DNA of 59,146 bases from Sphingobacteriaceae bacterium (GCA_023251725.1 JAHEYG010000008.1:1-59146); one strand, 5' to 3'; shown: positions 14,701 through 23,376, counted from the stretch's first letter. The notes: generated from the sequence alone by a model not told the origin. Translations and numbers: made by a program.

Positions 14701-17547
14701 AACCCAATTGTTGTTTCGCCGCTCGTAACAACAATTTATACAATTACCGGAACTGATTTAACAGGATGTGTTGGTAGCGGAACGTTTGCGTTGAATGTTA
14801 GTACGGTCTGTCTTTGCGCAACTACAACAAATAGTTTTCTTCCGGCCTCATTGAGCAATACATTAATTAATGGCGGTTCATACGCCGTAAACCAAAACGT
14901 TACCATTACGGGCACCGTGACTTTAGCAAATCTTGAATTATTAATTGCACCTGGGGTAAGCATAACCGTTGCCGGTTCTTCGCTATTGCAAATCGGCAAC
15001 AGTCACCTTTATTCTTGTTTCGACATGTGGTGGGGTATTGTGATTGATCCTACATCAAGAGTTATAATTAATAATGGTGCGCTGATTGAAGACGCAACGA
15101 TAGCAATAGAAACCGATGGTTCAACTCTAACAAGTTTGCCATATATAATCGACGTTGAAGATTGCGTATTTAATCACAACGTTACTTCTATTTCAATTAT
15201 AAATTATTCACCAACTGTTACTCCTAATTATCCTTTTAGTATTAAACACAGTGTATTTACAAGCAGACAATTTACATTTACACCTACGTCCTGGCCAACT
15301 GCAGGAACTTTAAAATCAGCCTGCACTGTAACCAACACTTTAATGAGTCCGTATTGCCTTTTAAATACACCGTTTTCTAATTGTAAACCACCTTTCAGTA
15401 CAATAGGAGCCGCGGTCGGTGTTCGAATTACTAATTCCGGTCAAATTGTAAATCCAACAAACTCTATAACTATAAATTATTATGATGTTTTTGTGGGTGA
15501 CAGTCTTAAGAAATCTGATTTTAATCTGTTCGATAACTTAGGAATCGGCATTGATGTGCGCGGTTCAAGCATTAGAGCCACAAATAATGTATTCCAAAAT
15601 GGCCGCGTAATCGGTCGTCTTGTTGGTACCGGTATTTCATCAGATGGTGGTCTTACTAGTTTGAGTCACTTAAAATCTTATAGTGTAACTGCGGCTGTGG
15701 GTGGCAATGTTCGAAACACATTTTATGATATGTATTTTTCCATTCGTGCACTCAACACTTTCGTAATTGATGTTTATGGTAATCTTTTCCATAGCCAGCA
15801 ACAACAAACTGGTTACAATCCGATTGCACCATACCCTGGTAAATTCGGAGTTTTTATTATTACAAATCGTTTTGCCTTCCTAAACGTAAGCCTTAATAGA
15901 ATGTTCAATATTACCGATCCTATTGCTTTTCTTGCAACTTACAATACTTTAGCTCTACCAACTTTTACGGGAACCGGGCAATACGTTGGCAAAGTTGACA
16001 TCAATCGAAATTTTATTAAAGCCACGAATGCCGGTGCAATAACCACTGAATATTTAAGTAATGCGATTGTATTACAACAATCCATTGTCACTCCGGGTTC
16101 TACAACATTTACAACTACTACTCAATTAAGTATCGACGCCAATACAATAAAAGATGCTTACCGAGGAATTTTTGTAACGGATTGGAACAACGGTCAACAT
16201 CCGAACGTTACAAATAACATAATTACTTTGGTAGACGACATAATTACGAGTCCCGCTTCGCAATATGGAATTAGCGGTGTAAATAGCAGTACACTTAGTA
16301 TTTTTGCTAATGATGTTAAGGGAAGCAATAACCTACTTAATACAATTGCAACCGGAATTTATTCCAGTATAAATAATAATTTAAGTGTTACTTGTAATAC
16401 TGTGCGTGCCATTTATCAAGGTTTTGAATTTGCAGGAAGCCAGCCACTGACACAATGGGAAGGAAATGTGATGAAAAATCATAAGCGGGGTTTTGTATTA
16501 AGTAATAACGGTGTAATAGGAGCACAGGGAAATTCGCTTACGCCGATTGACAACCAGTGGATCGGTGGTGGATGGGGAATAAATTTTCAGACTTTTACAT
16601 TTTTAAGTCTTTCTTCTACTTCACCATTGTATACCAGAACTGTGACTCCTTTTTTCCCGTTCAATAATTCTAGTATTCCGGCCGGTAATGATTATTCTAC
16701 TTCTGGATTATTTGCAGCTACCGGTGCTTCTTTCTCTTGTACTCCTCCTCTTCCCGTTCCACCCCCACCAGGTGGTGGCGGAGGTGGAAATGTTTTGAAT
16801 AGAATTGCATTAGATTCTATTCCATTTATAACAGTAATAAACCAGAGTAAATTTATTCATCAAAATCATTTACATCGCACACTTAAACATAATCCGATTA
16901 TAATGACCGGAGATACTGTTTTGCAAAATTTTTATGCTGCTAATTTAAGTACGAGTAAAGAGTTGATTTCCTCAATAGAAACTAACCTTTCTAACGGTAA
17001 CACAACGCTGGCGCAAAGTCAAATTGCTGCATTCACAGCTACAAATAATATAGAAACTAATTACAGAGACTTTTTAGATGCATACCGTAAATATCGTGAC
17101 ACTACATTTACCTCAGTTGATAGTGTAACAATATTAAATCTTGCATATAAATGCCCTTTTACAGATGGCGCCGCTGTTTATCAGGCAAGGGCTTTGTATA
17201 ATACAATTTACAGCACCATCGAATTGTTTAATGATAATTGCCCTGCCGAAGAGGAGAATGTGCGATTAATGAAAATCGAAAACCAAACCGCAGCAGCAAA
17301 CGGATGGGATGTAAATATTCATCCGAACCCTGCAACCAATGATTTGTTTATTACCGGAACTAACGATAAAGAAGATATAAAAGTATTTATTACAGATGTT
17401 AACGGAAGATTAGTATCAAATTATATTGTTAAAACTGATGCTTTTATAGGTAAAATAAAATTAGAGTTAAACAATGGCATATATTTTGTAACTTTAATTA
17501 ATCAAAGCGAAAATAGAGTTGTTAAAAAACTGGTCATATTTAAATAA
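11797..17547 (+). CDS. Large secreted protein with putative metallopeptidase motif, Ig-like repeats and T9SS sorting domain
   Basis: A 1916-aa protein. Signal peptide MKKLFLFCLAIVLETSLIFS. An N-terminal domain carries VVLHESQHQMGFASLL; HESQH at residues 224-228 is an HExxH zinc site followed by the xxGF seen in Bacteroidota secreted peptidases, but no third His is obvious. Residues about 770-1010 contain repeated Ig/PKD-like units with SPTTTTTYTVV-type strands. Residues about 1020-1640 are rich in short N/D-I-x-x-N repeats suggesting a beta-helix. A Pro/Gly linker (VPPPPGGGGGG) precedes a helical segment. The C-terminus (HPNPATNDLFITG to VKKLVIFK) is a type A T9SS sorting domain, so it should be exported and surface-attached or released. 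Protease activity is inferred. Confidence 0.85.
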   Translation: MKKLFLFCLAIVLETSLIFSQNTVLSIDSNPKGHCGFRPEFIQPGLRLSNGTFSATTKSSYTAVPQSIENCGKFRLYYEDILLGNNKGFDVGGAFGTGPQAVARRATVCAVYQYIQSVYNFNAVPLSDPITIEIQASDEFLCPTGASSVIIGYGTPIMWNFASPGIKNGNIFDHLVTFGGASPNPAIFDASLKVNFCAAGGTYYDFATGTVPNCFYDLFSVVLHESQHQMGFASLLTQDQITFLPKAQFPNVFTNFDWKYLYHGNISGPFQKFILPPMANPIINPVLNAPNTLSDMRVWLKNNSPPNYDNLPIYSGIFYPAFPTLYYANNTFTASLASHIDGDLLSFTQRFSNSPGFRKPFVMQPFISLGEARRVLTEQEIRIMVGLGYPLSPTYTASTIINTNLPPYTTKKITNRTLFTNADITYPDITQVADFTITNNIGTSLTINLNTDPKIKDPNPGDIVRVESGTLYNIRGCGIGGNNHNCLSVNGASTSITFTPRANFVGLAQFGFFLHDGKERGSYMIYTIRVNTGTNFVNTPNVNTPIGKPELVLNGDFEEGIELKRTVSLAEEAINGDELRYYRDEGYYFQGVHFADEHPLQYISTNGYSNNFGMIIGNNFKYCSAPTLPFAYGSLPFSFPGIVLNPTPVSGGYRYSQVVGGYNYNTLTKSLQHCKRYILKMDVNSPSFTTATTYTFSFQLEANYSYPTTTALQTVTAAIVTPTTTGTGWQTITVPFFYCPTLPSNYINFIQGFPNVTFFYDNVSLTEDLSPPPLTLTATASSNTVCIGSNTVTLNATSTNSACSASYTWNPGNIITTAPTITVSPTTTTTYTVVMNDGCRTATATVKINVGTSTPPLTLAASSNTICKGGSVTLTASGATTYTWNPFGITANPVTYTPSTSTTFTATGLLTGCIIPSTATINIGVISPTITVSSNPPSGLCPGYTTATLTASGANTYTFTDGTNTLTTNPIVVSPLVTTIYTITGTDLTGCVGSGTFALNVSTVCLCATTTNSFLPASLSNTLINGGSYAVNQNVTITGTVTLANLELLIAPGVSITVAGSSLLQIGNSHLYSCFDMWWGIVIDPTSRVIINNGALIEDATIAIETDGSTLTSLPYIIDVEDCVFNHNVTSISIINYSPTVTPNYPFSIKHSVFTSRQFTFTPTSWPTAGTLKSACTVTNTLMSPYCLLNTPFSNCKPPFSTIGAAVGVRITNSGQIVNPTNSITINYYDVFVGDSLKKSDFNLFDNLGIGIDVRGSSIRATNNVFQNGRVIGRLVGTGISSDGGLTSLSHLKSYSVTAAVGGNVRNTFYDMYFSIRALNTFVIDVYGNLFHSQQQQTGYNPIAPYPGKFGVFIITNRFAFLNVSLNRMFNITDPIAFLATYNTLALPTFTGTGQYVGKVDINRNFIKATNAGAITTEYLSNAIVLQQSIVTPGSTTFTTTTQLSIDANTIKDAYRGIFVTDWNNGQHPNVTNNIITLVDDIITSPASQYGISGVNSSTLSIFANDVKGSNNLLNTIATGIYSSINNNLSVTCNTVRAIYQGFEFAGSQPLTQWEGNVMKNHKRGFVLSNNGVIGAQGNSLTPIDNQWIGGGWGINFQTFTFLSLSSTSPLYTRTVTPFFPFNNSSIPAGNDYSTSGLFAATGASFSCTPPLPVPPPPGGGGGGNVLNRIALDSIPFITVINQSKFIHQNHLHRTLKHNPIIMTGDTVLQNFYAANLSTSKELISSIETNLSNGNTTLAQSQIAAFTATNNIETNYRDFLDAYRKYRDTTFTSVDSVTILNLAYKCPFTDGAAVYQARALYNTIYSTIELFNDNCPAEEENVRLMKIENQTAAANGWDVNIHPNPATNDLFITGTNDKEDIKVFITDVNGRLVSNYIVKTDAFIGKIKLELNNGIYFVTLINQSENRVVKKLVIFK

Positions 17548-17584
17548 AATATGTGTTTTATTCCAAGTCAAACAAATTTTGGTT

Positions 17585-18769
17585 ATGTTTTATCTTTTGA
17601 TACCATCCAAAATTGTGAGCCAAGTAAATGCGGTTGGAAACCCTTCCTTTGAAGATTATTATAGTTGCTCTTTACCAAATTACGTTTCTAGAGCTAAATA
17701 TTGGAACAGTATTGATTCGGCAAAACTTGGATATGCAGGCAAATATTTTAATACCTGTTTATCGAATGTTCCATCAAATGCCAACACTTTTCAATATCCA
17801 AGAACAGGAAATGCGTACATTTTGGGCACCCAGTTTTGTGCTACTGGATGTTCACCCCCTGTACTTAGGCAGTATCCTAAGAATAGACTTATAGTCCCGT
17901 TGATTTCTGGCAAAACTTATTGTGTAAAAATGTACGTGAGTATTGCGAATACTTCCCCTTACGGCAATGACGCATTCGGAATGTATTTTACTAATTCGTC
18001 AATTGACACTACTTCCCAATGTGGTCTACCCTTAACCTATCTTACTCCACAAGTAAAAAATCCAACTGGTAATATAATCATTGATACATTAAATTGGATT
18101 GAGGTAAGTGGTACATATACTGCAACAGGAAATGAAATATATTTAGTATTAGGTAATTTTATTTCTGATGGCTCGGTAAATAAAACTTTTATAAACGGTA
18201 CATTCCCTGGAATTTGGACAGATGTTGCATATGATGATGTAAGTGTAATAGATTTTAATTTGGCCGCTTATGCCGGTCCCGATAAAAATATAAATTTAGG
18301 CGATAGTGCTTTTATTGGTCGCCCCCCTGAAATTGGTTTAGAATGTACTTGGAGTAGCGGTACAGTGAGTATTGGAAGCGGTGGAGGCATTTGGGTTAAA
18401 CCACCTAGCGCCGGTACTTATAGTTACATTGTAACTCAAAACATTTGCGGTTTAATAAAAAAAGATACGGTAAATGTAAATGTAAGTCCGGGTTTTGTCA
18501 GCGAAAACGAATTGTTTTCACAGAGCATTCGTATTTATCCGCAACCCGCAAAAGATTTATTGAATATTAGTTTAAATTATTTTTATGAAAAAAGGATTGA
18601 AATAAAAATAATCGATGTCACCGGAAGAGAAATAGAAAGAAAAGAATTATTAGTTGAAAATAGCAAAGCGCAATTAGGCTTAGGTAATATTTCCGAAGGA
18701 GTTTATACCATCCAAATGGGAAATTTATTAGGGCAAACCGCTCAAAAACGGCTTGTTATTACGAGGTAA
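17585..18769 (+). CDS. Secreted protein with T9SS C-terminal sorting domain
   Basis: I used the ATG at 17585; the frame is open back to a TTG at 17519 inside the previous gene, and a longer start would give a better-charged signal peptide (NKICVLFQVKQILVMFYLL), so the start is uncertain. The mature protein begins VNAVGNPSFEDYYSCS, a NxSFE-type start common in Bacteroidota gliding-associated or T9SS cargo, with several cysteines. A beta-rich jelly-roll-like domain ends with VAYDDVSVID. An Ig-like domain (AGPDKNINLGDSAFIG) follows, then the sorting domain IRIYPQPAKDLLNIS to KRLVITR. The ligand is unknown. It lies 37 bases after the 1916-aa gene and is probably co-transcribed. Confidence 0.78.
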   Translation: MFYLLIPSKIVSQVNAVGNPSFEDYYSCSLPNYVSRAKYWNSIDSAKLGYAGKYFNTCLSNVPSNANTFQYPRTGNAYILGTQFCATGCSPPVLRQYPKNRLIVPLISGKTYCVKMYVSIANTSPYGNDAFGMYFTNSSIDTTSQCGLPLTYLTPQVKNPTGNIIIDTLNWIEVSGTYTATGNEIYLVLGNFISDGSVNKTFINGTFPGIWTDVAYDDVSVIDFNLAAYAGPDKNINLGDSAFIGRPPEIGLECTWSSGTVSIGSGGGIWVKPPSAGTYSYIVTQNICGLIKKDTVNVNVSPGFVSENELFSQSIRIYPQPAKDLLNISLNYFYEKRIEIKIIDVTGREIERKELLVENSKAQLGLGNISEGVYTIQMGNLLGQTAQKRLVITR

Positions 18770-18778
18770 ATATTTTTT

Positions 18779-18794
18779 TGGCACGGTAATTGCA
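18779..18794 (+). promoter_or_regulatory. Sigma-54 (RpoN) promoter match
   Basis: TGGCACGGTAATTGCA fits the sigma-54 consensus TGGCACRNNNNTTGCW at every fixed position, with the GG and GC elements at the required spacing. It lies 29 bases upstream of the ATG of the next secreted protein and 9 bases after the previous stop codon. RpoN needs an enhancer-binding activator; no such gene is in the window. Confidence 0.6.
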
Positions 18795-18823
18795 AATTTC
18801 AATTAATATAAGAACTATTCAAA

Positions 18824-20125
18824 ATGAAAAAATTTATACTTATTTTTTTAATTGGATTTTTACAAAATAATTTAAAATCTCAATGCACCATTTCTTTTAG
18901 TTTAAATACTTCTACTGGTGGCTATACATTACCCTGTAACCCAAGTTCAATGATAGTAAATATTGTAAATACATCGACAGTTTTCCCAGTATCGCTTCTA
19001 ACAGAAGGCCCGCTCATCTCTACAAGTGGGTCAAGTTATACGTGTACTGTGCCAGGTACATATACAGTAACAATGTGGGAAACTGGTGCTCCTACATGTA
19101 TTATTACACAAACTTTTGCTATTCTTCAAAATTCATTAGCACCCAATGTTACTGTAACTCCTTCTTCCACTTCATTAATCTGCAACGGTTCTCCAGTAAC
19201 TTTTTCGGCTATCTGTAATCCAACAGCTAATGTGACAGGTGAATGGTTACAAATAAATTATGTTCCAATTACAGCACCTAGTATTTCTTTATCTTTTACT
19301 ACAACAAGTCCAGGTATATATACTGCTCGATATAAAGATAATAGTAATGGATGTGTTGGAGCTAAAACTGTTTTAGCCTTAAATACAGGGACACCCACTG
19401 CTCCTTCACTAACATTATCTGCTTATCCTTCCGCAACTATTGGTTGCGGTGCTTTTAGTACACCAACATTAAATCCAATGCACAATAACACCGGCGCGCC
19501 ATATTCGTATACATACACTAATCTTACAACAAGCCTAACGGTCAACTATCCATGGGCGGCAACCACTAATGGATATTATTTGATTGAAATGAGAGATGGC
19601 AATTTTTGTTATTGTTCTCTCACAATGTACATAGGAACAAACACAGTCGCTCCAATAATAAATATTACCGGAACAAATACACTGTGTTCAGGTTATAGCA
19701 ATACATTAACAGCAAACGGCGCAGCTTCCTATACATGGAATACAGGCGCAAATACAAACTCTGTGGTAATCAGTCCGAGTATTACAACAAATTACAATGT
19801 TAAAGGAACGGATGCAGTAAATGGTTGTACTAATACCGCCACTTTTACTCAAACGGTTTCGCCTTGTGCAGGGATTGAAGAATTATTTTTAGAAAATAAT
19901 ATTTCCGTTTATCCTAATCCCGTTTCAAATATTTTATTTATTTCATCGGAACAAAATGAATTTAAAAATTTAGAGATAGAAATCACTAATGTTTTGGGAC
20001 AAACCGTTTATAAATTAGCTTTCACAAAAGAGATTGATGTTTCAAAACTGGAAGCGGGATTGTATTATTTAAAAATTTCCGGAAAAAATAAAGAGAACTA
20101 TTATTCTAAATTTATTAAGGAATAA
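18824..20125 (+). CDS. Secreted Ig-like repeat protein with T9SS sorting domain
   Basis: A 433-aa protein. Signal peptide MKKFILIFLIGFLQNNLKSQ. The mature part has Thr/Ser-rich Ig or PKD-like units with paired cysteines (CNGSPVTFSAIC; LCSGYSNTLTANGAASYTWN) and strand repeats of the form SPSITTNYNVKGTD, as in the 1916-aa protein. The C-terminus (ISVYPNPVSNILFIS to YYSKFIKE) is a T9SS type A sorting domain. A sigma-54 promoter match sits just upstream, so it may be controlled apart from the two preceding genes. It ends convergently 8 bases from the methyltransferase on the other strand. Confidence 0.82.
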   Translation: MKKFILIFLIGFLQNNLKSQCTISFSLNTSTGGYTLPCNPSSMIVNIVNTSTVFPVSLLTEGPLISTSGSSYTCTVPGTYTVTMWETGAPTCIITQTFAILQNSLAPNVTVTPSSTSLICNGSPVTFSAICNPTANVTGEWLQINYVPITAPSISLSFTTTSPGIYTARYKDNSNGCVGAKTVLALNTGTPTAPSLTLSAYPSATIGCGAFSTPTLNPMHNNTGAPYSYTYTNLTTSLTVNYPWAATTNGYYLIEMRDGNFCYCSLTMYIGTNTVAPIINITGTNTLCSGYSNTLTANGAASYTWNTGANTNSVVISPSITTNYNVKGTDAVNGCTNTATFTQTVSPCAGIEELFLENNISVYPNPVSNILFISSEQNEFKNLEIEITNVLGQTVYKLAFTKEIDVSKLEAGLYYLKISGKNKENYYSKFIKE

Positions 20126-20133
20126 AATAATTT

Positions 20134-20832
20134 TCACTTCCTCCCCAAAACATAATACTGCGCACCCAAGGGTATTTTAGTAAATAATTTTTCTAAAAAA
20201 CGCAGTACACTTAAATATCTTGGAAAATAAAACAAAAATCGGGTGCTTATAATTGAGAAACCATTTTTGGATAAAAGTTTTCGCGATTCGTTGGGTGTTA
20301 AAGTAATGGCCTCTTTATCAAAATCAATTTTACGCATCACCAATTTAGTTCCGGGATTATTTGGATTGTTTTCGAAGAATGAAAAAAGTCCGCCCCCCTT
20401 TAACGCATTATAAATTAATTTAACAGCAGCGCTTCTATCATCGGGTTTAATGTGATGAAACACCCCGTTCACAAAACACAAATCAAAACTCTCATCCGGC
20501 TTAAATTCATCAATGCAAAAATATTTTATTTTACCGCCATCGCTATTATTTTCATTGGCAAAAGCAATGGCGTTTACCGAAGTATCAATCCCAACAATTT
20601 CTGCTTCTTTAAAATATTCCAATAAAATTTTGGTTGAATCGCCAATACCGCATCCGAAATCCAATATTTTTTTTAAGGTTACCGAGGCCGTCGAGGTAGC
20701 AGGAATATTATTTTTTAAATCTTTAAACCGGCCATGAATAAAATAAAATTTATCCTCCCCGCTAAGGGCTAAACCCTTATTAAGCATTTGATCGTATTCT
20801 AAAGATTTATCAAAAAGCTTATTTGTTCCCAT
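20134..20832 (-). CDS. Class I SAM-dependent methyltransferase
   Basis: A 232-aa protein with motif I KILDFGCGIGDST, an acidic motif IVGIDTS, and the post-core motif FDLCFVNGVFHHI. This is the methyltransferase 11/25 type acting on a small molecule or lipid-linked sugar. Just before motif I, the residues PATSTASVT are encoded by a REP-like palindrome (20681-20697). Its start overlaps the end of the glycosyltransferase gene by 14 bases, so the pair and the isomerase upstream form one operon. The substrate is unknown; a glycan or lipid modification fits the neighbour. Confidence 0.82.
   Translation of the reverse strand: MGTNKLFDKSLEYDQMLNKGLALSGEDKFYFIHGRFKDLKNNIPATSTASVTLKKILDFGCGIGDSTKILLEYFKEAEIVGIDTSVNAIAFANENNSDGGKIKYFCIDEFKPDESFDLCFVNGVFHHIKPDDRSAAVKLIYNALKGGGLFSFFENNPNNPGTKLVMRKIDFDKEAITLTPNESRKLLSKNGFSIISTRFLFYFPRYLSVLRFLEKLFTKIPLGAQYYVLGRK
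20681..20697. repeat. REP-like imperfect palindrome read in frame in the methyltransferase
   Basis: On the minus strand the sequence is ACCTCGACGGCCTCGGT, closely related to the repeat at 3539-3555 (shared CCTCGAC..(G/C)CTCGG). It encodes ATSTASV in a loop before the SAM-binding motif. Confidence 0.55.
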
Positions 20833-22015
20833 AAAAAACCGACTGTAAATAAATAACTCTGTTTTTTATTAAGCTCAGTATTTTATTAGTGAAATACGAC
20901 ACCGCAAAAATGGTTCCGGTAATAAAAAAGAAAAGAAAAGCTAGGTAGCGAGACCAATGCTCGTTAGTTAAACCCGTGGTGAGTCGCGACCAAATACTAT
21001 TAAACACCAAAGCAAAAGCGCACAAATAAAAAGCAGAGGCGATGAAGAGCGAAAGTTTGTGTTCGAATAAATAATAAAATAAAGTTTTATTTCGAACCGC
21101 TTCGGGCTGTATGGTAAAATGCACAATGTTGTGAGCGAGATTAGAAATAAAAAAAAGCAAAATGGCACACACCGAAAAAATACAAGAAACAATAAAGCGA
21201 TAAAACATCCATTCTTCGAGGAAAGAATGATTCAAATAAAAGTAAATTACCGGAAATATTAAAATGGCAGAACACAACAACAATAAAGTGCCAATCAAAG
21301 CAAAAATGCGGTGCGGAATATAAATAAATGTATTTTCAATTATGACCGACAAAAAACGTTTGCCGTCTTTCCACACATTTAATTTCGATTCGCCCTGGCG
21401 CTCGTGATAAGGCATATCTTTTTCAACAATAATTAAATTTTTACTTAAAATGGCCCGCGCGCTCATGGCGGGGGTAAAGTGCAAACCGTTAGGCAAGGGC
21501 ATTAATTTCCAAAGCGATTTTTTGCGCACCACGCGCATGCCGCTGGCGGTATCTTTTATTTTTTGTGAAGAAGCTAACGAAAGTAAAGTCGAAAAAATAA
21601 TATTTCCGGTTTTTCTAACAAAAGGCATTTTGCTTTGTTTGTTTAATCTGTTCCCTAAAGCAACATCAGCATTTTTTTCATTCATCAACTCACATAAATC
21701 GGCAAAAAATTCGGGATTGCAAGTTCCATCAGCATCAATAAATCCGAGCAAATCGGCTTCTTCCTGTTCCCATCCTTCTTTTATGGCCGCGCCGTAACCT
21801 TTGTTTTTTTCAAATACAATTAATTTTATTTTATCAATATGTTTTTGCGCGAGCTCTACAGTTTTATCAGTAGAACCATCGCTCACCACTATAATTTTTA
21901 CTTCAGTAAGATTTCCTCTTTTTTTAATTTCAGGAATAGCCAAATGCGTTCGAAGAATTATACTTTCAATACTGCTTTGTTCGTTAAGTGCGGGAATGAC
22001 AATCAGTAATTTCAT
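20819..22015 (-). CDS. Family 2 glycosyltransferase with C-terminal membrane segments
   Basis: A 398-aa protein. The N-terminal GT-A domain starts MKLLIVIPALNEQSSIESII and has VSDGSTDKTVELA, the DxD-type GFIDADGTCNPEF, and a later MPYHERQGESKLN. This resembles polyprenyl-phosphate mannosyl- or glucosyltransferases (DPM1/GtrB type). Four hydrophobic segments follow after residue 240. It probably makes a lipid-linked sugar at the inner membrane. It overlaps the isomerase gene by 4 bases and the methyltransferase gene by 14. Confidence 0.87.
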   Translation of the reverse strand: MKLLIVIPALNEQSSIESIILRTHLAIPEIKKRGNLTEVKIIVVSDGSTDKTVELAQKHIDKIKLIVFEKNKGYGAAIKEGWEQEEADLLGFIDADGTCNPEFFADLCELMNEKNADVALGNRLNKQSKMPFVRKTGNIIFSTLLSLASSQKIKDTASGMRVVRKKSLWKLMPLPNGLHFTPAMSARAILSKNLIIVEKDMPYHERQGESKLNVWKDGKRFLSVIIENTFIYIPHRIFALIGTLLLLCSAILIFPVIYFYLNHSFLEEWMFYRFIVSCIFSVCAILLFFISNLAHNIVHFTIQPEAVRNKTLFYYLFEHKLSLFIASAFYLCAFALVFNSIWSRLTTGLTNEHWSRYLAFLFFFITGTIFAVSYFTNKILSLIKNRVIYLQSVFYGNK

Positions 22016-22908
22016 TTTTTTCCTGCCTCCCTACGCACCGGCTCTTTAACGGCAGGCAGGTTTTTCGAATTTTCTCCCACAATAGAAATTTTCATTCTAA
22101 TATCCGCCACCGGTCGGTCTTTCGAATTGGTTTTTGCCGCTGCAATTTTATTTATCACCTCCAAACCTTCCATCACTTCTCCAAAAACAGTATAATTATT
22201 ATCTAAATGCGGTGTGCCGCCTATGGTAGCATAAGTTTTCTTTTGTTCATTGCTATAAGTGTAATGCGGCGCTTTATTATAGGCATCAAGCGTAATAGTT
22301 TCTAAACGTTTCGACACAAATTTTAAACTGTCGGTATTATTTTGAGTTCTGAACCGAACCAAATCTTTTTGAAGTTGCAGGCCTTCTGCAGTTTTAGCAG
22401 TTTCGGTATTAATTTCGTTAAACAATTTTTTGTTCACTCTCATTTCCGCTCTTTTTAAAGCGTTACTATCTAAAATCTGTCCCATCACAATGTAAAACTG
22501 ACAACCCGACGATTCTTTTTTTGGATTAATATCATCATTTTCGCGCGCAGCAGCCAACATTCCTTTTTTATGAAAAATTTTGGGATTAAATTCTGCCGGA
22601 ATCCATTTACCGTATTCACCATTACCCAATGTGGTTGTATCGGAAGCGTGTTTGCTGGTAGGATCGCCGCCCTGAATCATAAAATTATTAATAACCCTGT
22701 GAAACAATAAACTATCGTAAAAACCCTGTTTTACCAGTTTTAAAAAATTATCGCGGTGCAATGGAGTTTCGTTAAAAAGCCTCAACTTCATATCCCCGTA
22801 AGGCGTAGAAATTAATATGGTTTCTTTCGAAAAAGTCTGTGATACCAAGGGTTTGAAGCCAAATCCCACAAAAACAATTAACACCATTATTTTAGAATAC
22901 TTTGCCAT
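22012..22908 (-). CDS. Cyclophilin-type peptidyl-prolyl cis-trans isomerase, exported
   Basis: A 298-aa protein with an N-terminal signal or anchor (MAKYSKIMVLIVFVGFGFKPL). The cyclophilin core is clear: GDMKLRLFNETPLHRDNFLKL, LLFHRVINNFMIQGGDP, GMLAAAREN and SSGCQFYIVMG, with FGEVMEGLEVINKI near the end. A helical insertion of about 70 residues (roughly 165-230) splits the core, as in some Bacteroidota homologues. It would assist folding in the periplasm. The C-terminal PAVKEPVRREAG is encoded by a long inverted repeat (22022-22060), so the true end may have been replaced. Confidence 0.88.
   Translation of the reverse strand: MAKYSKIMVLIVFVGFGFKPLVSQTFSKETILISTPYGDMKLRLFNETPLHRDNFLKLVKQGFYDSLLFHRVINNFMIQGGDPTSKHASDTTTLGNGEYGKWIPAEFNPKIFHKKGMLAAARENDDINPKKESSGCQFYIVMGQILDSNALKRAEMRVNKKLFNEINTETAKTAEGLQLQKDLVRFRTQNNTDSLKFVSKRLETITLDAYNKAPHYTYSNEQKKTYATIGGTPHLDNNYTVFGEVMEGLEVINKIAAAKTNSKDRPVADIRMKISIVGENSKNLPAVKEPVRREAGKK
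22022..22060. repeat. Inverted repeat read in frame at the isomerase 3' end
   Basis: CCTGCCT (22022-22028) and AGGCAGG (22054-22060) are perfect inverted repeats 25 bases apart. They lie within the last codons of the isomerase, just upstream of the 4-base overlap with the glycosyltransferase gene. Confidence 0.55.
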
Positions 22909-22932
22909 TTTAATGTTTTTTGATTATATTTG
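22901..22932 (+). promoter_or_regulatory. Bacteroidota-type promoter of the first lipoprotein gene
   Basis: TTTG at 22901-22904 and TATATTTG at 22925-22932 match the -33 (TTTG) and -7 (TAnnTTTG) elements with a 20-base spacer, 41 bases before the ATG at 22974. Confidence 0.6.
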
Positions 22933-22973
22933 CTATACGAATATCGTATGATTTTTTTAAAACTGAACAAAAA

Positions 22974-23348
22974 ATGAAATTAAAAATTGTTATAGTTAGC
23001 ATTGTCCTTTTAGGAGCCTTTTGTTTTACCAATACCTCTTGCGAGAAAAAAACAGATTGTATTGCCAATATTATTTGCCTTGATTCGCTGGGTTTAACCA
23101 TGGGAGGCGCACAGGTTCAACTTTTCGCCAATGTTAAAACCCCTAACAACGGAACCATTACAGCCGATTTAAGAGCTAACGGCCTTTCGGATAATTCGGG
23201 AAGATGTTCATTTACCTTTAAATTACCTGCTATTTATGATGTAAGAGTTTCTAAAAAAGACGCTGCCAGCGGATACCTTATGACCGGCGCCAGCATTATT
23301 AAACTGGAAGAAGGCAAAGGAGTAGATAAAACTTTAACCGTTCGATAA
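22974..23348 (+). CDS. Small lipoprotein, paralogue 1
   Basis: I chose the ATG at 22974 (the frame opens at 22920) because it starts a lipoprotein signal: MKLKIVIVSIVLLGAFCFTN with Cys in TSCEKK. The 124-aa product contains ADLRANGLSDNSGRCSFTF and KLPAIYDVRVSKK, an arrangement like carboxypeptidase-regulatory or Cna-B beta-sandwich domains, and ends IIKLEEGKGVDKTLTVR. It is about 60 percent identical by eye to the next gene, a tandem duplication. It is probably anchored in the outer or inner membrane. No function is known to me. Confidence 0.8.
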   Translation: MKLKIVIVSIVLLGAFCFTNTSCEKKTDCIANIICLDSLGLTMGGAQVQLFANVKTPNNGTITADLRANGLSDNSGRCSFTFKLPAIYDVRVSKKDAASGYLMTGASIIKLEEGKGVDKTLTVR

Positions 23349-23376
23349 ATTTTAACCTCAAAAATATTTGCATTAG

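Noticed and set aside
20968-21192. 74-codon frame inside the glycosyltransferase gene
   Set aside because: Same strand but different frame from an intact family 2 glycosyltransferase; Phe/Leu-rich from A/T composition of membrane-segment codons.
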